Source: Spirochaetales bacterium (lineage in GTDB: Bacteria > Spirochaetota > Spirochaetia > DTKZ01). Taken from it: a stretch of DNA of 7,161 bases. A model generated the notes under the pieces. It did not search any database, was not told the origin of the DNA, and saw nothing but the letters and a program-made list of their open reading frames with translations. The translations under genes were made by a program, and so were the position numbers. This document shows, piece by piece, positions 1 through 4,976 of this stretch; the stretch's first letter is position 1; every line of letters starts with the position of its first letter. The DNA lies in NCBI GenBank assembly GCA_031266855.1, contig JAISAF010000068.1:1-7161 (forward strand). Reading direction: 5' to 3'.

Positions 1-717
1 ATTGAAGCGGAACTGGAGCAGTACCGTTTCCCGGTTGTCTATATTAACGCGGCGCCTTCTATATGCCGCAGTTATGTAAACCTGAATCATGTTCATGGGG
101 CGTTTCTGGCGACCCGGCACTTGTTTGACGCGGGGTACCGCAGGGTTGCATGCCTTTTGGGCGACAGGATGATGGCGTCTTCAAAACAGTCGCGGCTTTC
201 TGGTTACAAACAGGCTCTTGCTGAATGCGGCAGAAATCCCGGTGAGGAACGCGTACTGCACGCGGACACGGATTTAAAAAGCTATCCCGCCATCATAGAG
301 CGGGCGCTTGACGGGGACAGGGGCTTTGACGCTGTTTTCTGTACTAATGATGTTCTTGCGCTCAATTTGCTGCAAACCGCCCGGCAGATGTGTATTGATG
401 TTCCCGGTCGGCTGGGCATCGTCGGTTTTGACGGCATACCCTTTACGGCGTATCCCGGCGTAAATCTGTCGACGATTGTCTATCCAAAGTATCAAATGGG
501 CCATGAGGCGGTACGGATTTGTCTTGAGGAGATAGAAGGCGGCGTGTTCATATCCGGGTCTTCTTCAAAAAATAAAGTCGAAGGGGCAAAGGCTGTTAGC
601 GCGTTAACGCTGGACTGCACGCTCGAAGTCAGGGAAACAAGCCGGGGGCCCGCGGCTACACACGGCGCGATTGATAAGATTGCGATTGATAAAATTGATA
701 ATAGACTTGTCCGATAA
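1..717 (+). CDS. LacI/GalR-family transcriptional regulator, C-terminal part (5' end outside window)
   Basis: The frame is open from the first base and ends at TAA 715-717, giving about 238 residues. The N-terminal helix-turn-helix and about a third of a normal 330-350 residue repressor are missing to the left. What remains is the periplasmic-binding-protein-like effector domain. It includes the FDAGYRRVACLLGD strand-turn, the SRLSGYKQAL helix, FDAVFCTNDVLAL, and the strongly conserved LGIVGFDGIPFTAYPGVNLSTI segment followed by MGHEAVRICLEEI. The order and spacing match LacI/GalR proteins, which bind a sugar or other small molecule and then release or bind an operator. The effector cannot be told from this part. 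The usual family ending (TLDCTLEVRETS) is followed by an extra tail of about 20 residues encoded by a 15-bp tandem repeat. A terminator follows 31 bases after the stop. The family call is firm and the specificity is unknown. Confidence 0.9.
   Translation: MEAELEQYRFPVVYINAAPSICRSYVNLNHVHGAFLATRHLFDAGYRRVACLLGDRMMASSKQSRLSGYKQALAECGRNPGEERVLHADTDLKSYPAIIERALDGDRGFDAVFCTNDVLALNLLQTARQMCIDVPGRLGIVGFDGIPFTAYPGVNLSTIVYPKYQMGHEAVRICLEEIEGGVFISGSSSKNKVEGAKAVSALTLDCTLEVRETSRGPAATHGAIDKIAIDKIDNRLVR
667..696 (+). repeat. 15-bp tandem repeat in the regulator's 3' end
   Basis: Two adjacent 15-base units, GCGATTGATAAGATT and GCGATTGATAAAATT, differ at one base and are followed by a partial third unit (GATAAT). 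Because 15 is a multiple of three, the repeat keeps the frame and encodes AIDKI-AIDKI-DN in a tail beyond the normal end of the LacI fold. It looks like a slippage-type expansion and is unlikely to matter for the repressor core. Confidence 0.8.
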
Positions 718-747
718 GCTTCCGGCGGGCTATGGAATTTGCGGCGC

Positions 748-772
748 AATGGCGGCAAGTTCCGCCATTTTT
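748..772 (+). terminator. Rho-independent terminator downstream of the LacI-type gene
   Basis: A perfect 8-bp stem (AATGGCGG at 748-755 pairing with CCGCCATT at 762-769) with a 6-base loop runs straight into a T-rich stretch (TTTTTAT). It sits 31 bases after the regulator stop and points the right way to end that transcript. The opposite strand has no T tract after the stem, so it should not work for gatB transcription. The hairpin lies inside a repeat module that recurs at 4636-4707. Confidence 0.7.
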
Positions 773-826
773 ATATCGAAGCTGCTCCCGAAGCCGCGGA
801 GGTTTCCGAACAGCTCTGTTTTATTT
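752..826 (-). repeat. Distal repeat module, copy A
   Basis: Read on the minus strand, this segment aligns with 4636-4707 on the plus strand at roughly 75-80% identity by eye. Shared blocks in order are AAATAA, AGAGCTGTTC, GAAACC, GCTTCGGGA, ATATAAAAA, GAA and TTGCCGC. It follows the palindromic core of copy A in the same order and orientation as the module follows the core in copy B. The two are therefore probably parts of one larger element. No coding potential is apparent. Confidence 0.6.
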
Positions 827-893
827 GGAAAGGGAACGTGAAGCGGTGGTGTATGCTTCGTGTACACAAGGCCGCGGCCCGATTATGCATCCA

Positions 894-1063
894 GGGATTT
901 TGGCGCGAAGCGCCAAAATCCCGCCGCTGGTGCGCGCGCAAGGGATAGGAGCGGAAAGCCCACAGGATTTGCATCAGCAAATCCGAGGACTTGGAGCGGA
1001 TAGCCCGGTTTTTTGCGGTTTGGGAATTTGCGGCGCAAATTCCCAAACCGCAAAAAATGCGCC
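894..1063 (-). repeat. Palindrome-rich modular repeat element, copy A
   Basis: On the minus strand the order is as follows: GGCGC box (1063-1059); palindrome P1 with perfect 23-bp arms (1057-1035 and 1031-1009, 3-base loop); box 2 beginning CCGGGCTATCCGCTCCAA (1008-985); palindrome P2 with GGATTTGC arms (984-965); box 3 including CGCGCGCACCAGCGGC (964-923); palindrome P3 with 13-bp arms GGGATTTTGGCGC (922-894). Box 2 is 23/24 and box 3 39/42 identical to copy B by hand alignment, while P1 is a completely different palindrome. P1 is preceded by T and followed by A runs, the reverse of a terminator. The P1 end lies 31 bases past the gatB stop. The rest of this spacer (roughly 827-893) holds only short imperfect repeats around GTGTACAC. 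Confidence 0.85.
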
Positions 1064-1093
1064 ATAAAAAATAAATGAGGGAACCCGGCCTTT

Positions 1094-2509
1094 CTACCCT
1101 GTTTTCTCTTTCAAAAGTTTTTGGACAAGCCGGGGTTCCGCCCGCCCGCCGGTTTCTTTCATAATCTGTCCCATAAGAAAGCCCAGGGGTTTTTCGTCGC
1201 CCGCACGCACGGCATCGGCCGCTTTTGTGTTCGCGGCAAGCACTTTGTCCACAAGCGCCGCAAGCTCCGCGGGACTGTTCATTTGCTCCCAGCCTTTTTC
1301 CTTGATAATCCGCGCGGGATCCTTGTCTTCGGCAAAAACAGCTTCCAGTACCTGTTTGGCTATTTTCCCGTGAATCCGGTTTTCCGCAAGCAGCGACAGG
1401 AGCTGGGCAAGCCGCTGCGCCGTCAGGGGGCTTCCGGCAAGTTCCTGGTTGCCGCGGTTAAGAATTTTCCGCACATCGAACTGGAGCCAGCTTGCCGCGG
1501 TATCAGGAGCCGCGCCGGATTTCAGGACTTCCTCGTAAAAGTCGGCGGTGGCTTTTTCGTTAATTAGAAAATCCGCGGCGGTTTCATTTAAACCATAGTC
1601 CGCAATAAATCTGGCCCGCCGTGCTTCGGGAAGTTCCACAAGCCCCTTGTCCACCCGGGCCAGGAATTCCGCGCCGGGAATAAAGGGGGGCAGATCGGGT
1701 TCGGGGAAATAGCGGTAATCATGGGCGCTTTCCTTGGTACGCATAGCTTCGGTAACATCGCGGTTCTCGTTCCACAGCCGGGTTTCCTGAATAACTTTTA
1801 CGCCTTTGTCCAGATTTTCCGTTTGACGTTCAATTTCGTAATTAAGCGCCATCCTGACAAAGCGTGAGGAGTTGAGGTTTTTTATTTCCACCTTGCGGCC
1901 AAGGCCCTTTCCCTCAAGGTTAATGGACACATTGGCATCGCACCGCATGGAACCCTCTTCCATGTTGCCGTCGCACACGCCAAGATACCGTATCGTCCGC
2001 CGGAAATTCTGTAAAAGAAGCTCGGCCTCCTCACCGGCCTCCATGTCCGGCTCGGTAACAATTTCAAGAAGAGGAGTCCCGGCCCGGTTGTAGTCAAGGA
2101 GGGACATATCTCCCGCGTGAATCATCTTGCCCGCGTCTTCCTCCAGGTGAATCTCGTGAATACGGATACGCTTTTTTTTACCCTGATACTCAAGGTCAAT
2201 CCAGCCGTTACGCCCTAAGGGTGATGAGAATTGGGAAATCTGATAGTTTTTGGGCATATCCGGGTAGAAATAGTTTTTCCGCTCGAAAACCGCCTGGGGG
2301 CTGAGTGTACAGTTAAGCGCCCGCGCGACGATGTAGGACAGGTGGATGGCTTCCCCATTAAGCGCGGGAAGCACTCCCGGATACCCCATGCAGACAGGAC
2401 ACACATTGGTATTCGGTTCATCGCCAAACCTGTTGATACAGCCGCAAAACACCTTTGTTTCGGTAAGTAGCTGTATATGTATTTCAAGACCGATAAATGA
2501 CTGATACAC
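1094..2509 (-). CDS. gatB: Aspartyl/glutamyl-tRNA amidotransferase subunit B (GatB)
   Basis: This 471-residue protein has the normal GatB length. GatB is the kinase/transamidase subunit of GatCAB: it binds misacylated Glu-tRNA(Gln) or Asp-tRNA(Asn), activates the side-chain carboxylate with ATP and amidates it with ammonia from GatA, in the cytoplasm. Visible signatures are GLEIHIQL (residues 7-14), the zinc-type cysteines C22, C24, C37 and C40, HLEEDAGK (121-128), the PROSITE-like DYNRAGTPLLEIVTEPD (139-155) and YRYFPEPDLPP (265-275). A C-terminal GatB/YqeY helical tail runs from about 320 to the end, with GFLMGQIMKETGGRAEP (443-459). Translation starts at GTG (2509-2507), 3 bases after the gatA stop. 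A GGAG Shine-Dalgarno sequence lies inside the gatA end, so the two are probably translationally coupled. The stop is TAG. No standard terminator is seen downstream. Confidence 0.98.
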   Translation of the reverse strand: MYQSFIGLEIHIQLLTETKVFCGCINRFGDEPNTNVCPVCMGYPGVLPALNGEAIHLSYIVARALNCTLSPQAVFERKNYFYPDMPKNYQISQFSSPLGRNGWIDLEYQGKKKRIRIHEIHLEEDAGKMIHAGDMSLLDYNRAGTPLLEIVTEPDMEAGEEAELLLQNFRRTIRYLGVCDGNMEEGSMRCDANVSINLEGKGLGRKVEIKNLNSSRFVRMALNYEIERQTENLDKGVKVIQETRLWNENRDVTEAMRTKESAHDYRYFPEPDLPPFIPGAEFLARVDKGLVELPEARRARFIADYGLNETAADFLINEKATADFYEEVLKSGAAPDTAASWLQFDVRKILNRGNQELAGSPLTAQRLAQLLSLLAENRIHGKIAKQVLEAVFAEDKDPARIIKEKGWEQMNSPAELAALVDKVLAANTKAADAVRAGDEKPLGFLMGQIMKETGGRAEPRLVQKLLKEKTG

Positions 2510-2512
2510 GGC

Positions 2513-3910
2513 TTAACTCCATTCTGGTTTGCAGGAAGGCGGCTGCGGACAGGGAAAATGCTCCTCGTACAGCCGGACAATATCAAAAAGGCGGGCCTCT
2601 CCAAAGGCCGGCGCGAGAAACTGCATGCCCGCGGGCAGGCCGTCAGAGACAGCGGCGGGAAAACTTAAAGCCGGCAGCCCCGCCAGATTCGCCGCTGTGG
2701 TAAAGCGATCCGCAAGTTTTTGCTGAAACTGATCCAGCCCGCCCTGCCCCCGGAGGAAAGCCTGCGTGGGAAATACCGGCATCAAAATTACATCGGCCCG
2801 GGTAAAGGCCCTATCGAAATCCGCGCGTATCGCCTGCCGCAGTCTCTGCGCCCGCTGGTAATACTGATCCTGAAAACCGGAACGCAGAACATAGGTTCCC
2901 AAAAGGATACGCAGCTTGACTTCATTTCCGAAACCCTCACTGCGGGCCTTGCGGGTCAGCTCCTCCGGATTTTCCGCATAGCCGGGCCTGTATCCATAGC
3001 GGATACCCGTATACCGCGCAAGGTTGGCGCTTGCTTCCGCCGTCGCAATAGTGTAATACACAGGAACATAATAATCCGCCATGGAGAGGTTAATTTCCCT
3101 GATCTCAAAGCCCTTTGACCGATAAAAATCAATGGTAGCGCGGTAAGCCCTGTCCACCGCGGGATCAAGACCCAAATTCCCGCCCAGTACGCCAATAACC
3201 CCGGCTTCCGGCTCCGGCGCGTCCGTTCCAGAATTAAGGGAAGACTGATCTTTCTCGTCCTGGCCCTTCATAATATCGAAAACAGTCCGGGCTATTCCCA
3301 CCGAGCGGGCGCACACCCCTATCACCTCAAGGGACGAGGCATACGCCACCAGCCCATACCGGGAAACCGCGCCGTAAGTAGGTTTTAAACCGTACACGCC
3401 ACAAAACGCCGCGGGCTGCCGTACCGAACCGCCAGTATCCGAACCCAAAGCAAAAGGAACCATTCCCGCCGCCACCGCCGCGGCACTGCCGCCGGAGGAA
3501 CCACCGCAGACGCGCTCCGTATCCCAGGGATTATTTGTCTTTCCCAAAGCGGAATTATCCGTAGAGGATCCCATCCCGAACTCATCCAGATTGGTTTTCC
3601 CTACCATAACGCCGCCCTTGGCAATAAGTTTTTCCACAGCGGTCGCCGTATAGGGCGACACAAAATTTTCCAGTATTTTTGATCCGCAGGTTAGGCGAAA
3701 CCCCCTGACCGCGATAATATCCTTAACAGCAAAAGGAACCCCCTCAAGTTCTCCGCCTTTTCCCACCTCCGCCGCAAGGCCAAGCCCCCGGTCTACATCA
3801 AACTCCAGAAACGCGGCAATCTTCGCGTCGGTAGACTTTATATACGCTTCATATTTTTTCCGCATGGTGGAATCGGACAAAATCACCCACCGCTTAAAAA
3901 GCGACTCCAT
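2513..3910 (-). CDS. gatA: Aspartyl/glutamyl-tRNA amidotransferase subunit A (GatA)
   Basis: This 465-residue member of the amidase signature family is slightly shorter at the N terminus than typical GatA (about 485). GatA hydrolyses glutamine and channels the ammonia to GatB. The Ser-cisSer-Lys triad is visible as K63 (PFAVKD), S138 (CGGSSGGS) and S162 (DTGGSVRQPAA). The spacings of 75 and 24 residues match those known for the family. TNLDEFGMGSSTDNSALGKT and GLKPTYGAVSRYGLVAYASS are characteristic GatA stretches, and GLPAGMQFLAP closes the C-terminal half. The ATG at 3910 is preceded by AAGGGG about five bases upstream, in a 15-base gap after gatC, which supports this start. The gene is the middle one of the gatCAB operon. 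The catalytic residues are intact. Confidence 0.98.
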   Translation of the reverse strand: MESLFKRWVILSDSTMRKKYEAYIKSTDAKIAAFLEFDVDRGLGLAAEVGKGGELEGVPFAVKDIIAVRGFRLTCGSKILENFVSPYTATAVEKLIAKGGVMVGKTNLDEFGMGSSTDNSALGKTNNPWDTERVCGGSSGGSAAAVAAGMVPFALGSDTGGSVRQPAAFCGVYGLKPTYGAVSRYGLVAYASSLEVIGVCARSVGIARTVFDIMKGQDEKDQSSLNSGTDAPEPEAGVIGVLGGNLGLDPAVDRAYRATIDFYRSKGFEIREINLSMADYYVPVYYTIATAEASANLARYTGIRYGYRPGYAENPEELTRKARSEGFGNEVKLRILLGTYVLRSGFQDQYYQRAQRLRQAIRADFDRAFTRADVILMPVFPTQAFLRGQGGLDQFQQKLADRFTTAANLAGLPALSFPAAVSDGLPAGMQFLAPAFGEARLFDIVRLYEEHFPCPQPPSCKPEWS

Positions 3911-3925
3911 AGAACCCCTTCAATT

Positions 3926-4201
3926 TTACAAAACGTTTGGAATAACAATAAACCTGTCTTCAAGTTCCGGCGCGTTCTCAAGAAGTACATCGGGATTGAT
4001 ATCCCTAATCTGTTCGTCAGGCCGTATCCTGTTCGCCCCACAGCGCTCCGTCCCCGCAGGCAAACTCCCCTCATCCGCCTCCATCATTTTGGAAAAATAG
4101 TCAAGAATTTTTTCCACTTCCCGTCCCAGCGAAACAAACTCCTCTTCCATCAGATTCAGATTGGCAAGCTCCGCGGTTATCTTCAACTCAGAAACATCCA
4201 T
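3926..4201 (-). CDS. gatC: Aspartyl/glutamyl-tRNA amidotransferase subunit C (GatC)
   Basis: This 91-residue protein has the normal GatC size. GatC wraps around GatA and GatB and stabilises the complex; it has no catalytic residues. The N-terminal helices (SELKITAELANLNLMEEE, then LGREVEKILDYFSKMMEAD) are typical. So are the extended middle (RIRPDEQIRDIN) and the C-terminal NAPELEDRFIVIPNVL, which corresponds to the family's NAP...fFvVPkVl ending. The frame stays open upstream to 4390, but that part runs through repeat element B and is not protein-like, so ATG at 4201-4199 is chosen. No Shine-Dalgarno sequence precedes it. A candidate promoter ends only six bases upstream, so a leaderless message is possible. 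It is the first gene of the gatCAB operon. Confidence 0.96.
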   Translation of the reverse strand: MDVSELKITAELANLNLMEEEFVSLGREVEKILDYFSKMMEADEGSLPAGTERCGANRIRPDEQIRDINPDVLLENAPELEDRFIVIPNVL

Positions 4202-4207
4202 AAAGCT

Positions 4208-4237
4208 ATCATGCCCGAAGCGGAGGCCGGGTGTCAA
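4208..4237 (-). promoter_or_regulatory. Candidate gatCAB promoter
   Basis: On the minus strand a perfect -35 hexamer TTGACA (4237-4232) is followed, after 18 bases, by CATGAT (4213-4208), which matches four of six positions of TATAAT. Initiation from this -10 box would fall at or next to the A of the gatC ATG (4201). The -35 box lies only eight bases from the GGCGC edge of repeat copy B. The -10 box is weak, so the call is tentative. Confidence 0.4.
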
Positions 4238-4245
4238 CAGTCCTG

Positions 4246-4486
4246 GGCGCCTTTCCGGCGCGGAGCGCCGGAAACCGGGCTTTCCGCTCCAAGTCCTCGG
4301 AATTGCCGATGCAATTCCTGTGGGCTTTCCGCTGCAATCCCTGGCGCGCGCACCAGCGGCTAACATAAGGCCATAAAAGCAGGCCCGCAAAATCGCTTTC
4401 GCGATTTTGCGACCAACCAGACCACGCGGTTAATTGCCTTTGGCAATTAACCGCGTGCGTATAACTACGAGGCACGCAATTTTGCG
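4246..4486 (+). repeat. Palindrome-rich modular repeat element, copy B
   Basis: The plus-strand order is as follows: GGCGC box (4246-4250); P1 with 10-bp arms TTTCCGGCGC/GCGCCGGAAA (4252-4274); box 2 (4275-4298); P2 with GGAATTGC arms (4299-4318); box 3 (4319-4360); a hairpin with 11-bp arms CGCAAAATCGC (4386-4411); a hairpin with 15-bp arms ACGCGGTTAATTGCC and TTT loop (4424-4456); and a small palindrome CGCAATTTTGCG (4475-4486). The first five parts match copy A module by module. The last two match copy C. The palindrome sequences differ between copies but remain perfectly paired. The P1 end faces gatC. Confidence 0.85.
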
Positions 4487-4554
4487 CCCGGAGATATTTG
4501 TGCGCAATGCGCAATACTCTTCTTTATAATGACGGTATGAGGCAAGGCGCCCTC

Positions 4555-4583
4555 TTGACAAAGCCAAATATGTTTGGTATTAT
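4555..4583 (+). promoter_or_regulatory. Sigma-70-like promoter pointing towards the pyrophosphatase gene
   Basis: A perfect TTGACA (4555-4560), a 17-base spacer and TATTAT (4578-4583, five of six matches to TATAAT) give near-consensus geometry. Initiation would be near 4590, leaving a leader of about 385 bases before the pyrophosphatase start at 4977. No other protein gene lies in between, so it could serve that gene. A second TATAAT at 4525-4530 has no recognisable -35 box. Confidence 0.5.
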
Positions 4584-4830
4584 TCAGTATGCTTTAGTTA
4601 TTCAAAAAGATCATGCTGGAAAGATGATTTACGGGAAATAATAGAGCTGTTCAGAAACCCCACAGCTTCGGGAATAGTTTCAATATAAAAACAGCCGAAT
4701 TTGCCGCTACCAAACCAAAGGCTGGAGAAAAGGTCCAATCCCACATTGAAAACAGAATACACGCCATATTCCCGGAGATTGAATTAAACTATTTATTGAA
4801 TTATAGGAATTTCTATTTTAAAAAATGAAA
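4584..4830 (+). other. AT-rich leader region, possibly decayed coding sequence
   Basis: This part is clearly richer in A and T than the flanking genes. Protein-like stretches appear in different frames one after another: one ending GKMIYGK at 4639-4641, one containing KDDLREIIELFRNPTASGIVSI, then one open from 4628 to TGA 4826-4828 ending HIENRIHAIFPEIELNYLL and 12 further residues. None of the longer stretches has a credible start and ribosome binding site. The shifting frames suggest a degraded gene, but the segment 4636-4707 is also a repeat module, so chance reading frames are possible. I do not recognise a family. Confidence 0.25.
4636..4707 (+). repeat. Distal repeat module, copy B
   Basis: This module aligns with the minus strand of 752-826, sharing AGAGCTGTTC, GAAACC, GCTTCGGGA, ATATAAAAA and TTGCCGC in the same order. 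In the A copy the last part forms a perfect terminator-like hairpin; here the corresponding sequence (CAGCCGAATTTGCCGC) pairs poorly, so this copy may be decayed. It lies downstream of the palindromic core of copy B, as in copy A. Confidence 0.6.
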
Positions 4831-4900
4831 GGAACTTCGTATACCAGGACAGCAGCGCTCCGCGGCTCAGGGCGGCCCGGCCTTTACAGCCATGCCGCGC

Positions 4901-4922
4901 GTAAACCTGTGGTTTGCTTTTT
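4901..4922 (+). terminator. Possible terminator or attenuator in the pyrophosphatase leader
   Basis: GTAAACC (4901-4907) pairs with GGTTTGC (4911-4917) through one G-T wobble, with a TGT loop, and is followed directly by TTTTT (4918-4922). The stem is short, so the strength is doubtful. It ends 54 bases before the pyrophosphatase ATG and would interrupt transcription from the promoter at 4555-4583. The octamer TGCCGCGC flanks it on both sides (4893-4900 and 4925-4932). Confidence 0.3.
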
Positions 4923-4976
4923 AGTGCCGCGCATATCCCGCATACAGCCGCAATGGTATACGTGCCAGGAGCAGAT

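Noticed and set aside
732..1067. Open frames on both strands across the spacer (for example 732-1067 plus, 771-1046 minus)
   Set aside because: They run through palindromes and repeat boxes, have no good ribosome binding site and encode mirrored, low-quality sequence.
1121..1567. 148-codon open frame on the plus strand inside gatB
   Set aside because: It is antisense to a fully convincing GatB reading frame and its protein shows no family features.
4252..4274. P1 palindromes of copies A, B and C as rho-independent terminators
   Set aside because: The stems are followed by A-rich or CCGGG sequence, not a T tract, on either strand; T and A runs are inside the stems.
4202..4390. Longer gatC starting at 4390
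   Set aside because: The extra 63 codons translate repeat copy B and a promoter-like region. GatC proteins are normally about 90-100 residues and begin near the chosen ATG.
4246..4486. CRISPR array or attachment site in the palindromic repeats
   Set aside because: There is no regular repeat-spacer spacing, the copies are kilobases apart, and no cas, integrase or tRNA gene is visible.
4914..4976. Earlier start for the pyrophosphatase at 4914
   Set aside because: The 21 extra residues are not family-like, there is no ribosome binding site there, and ATG 4977 has AGGAG at the right distance.
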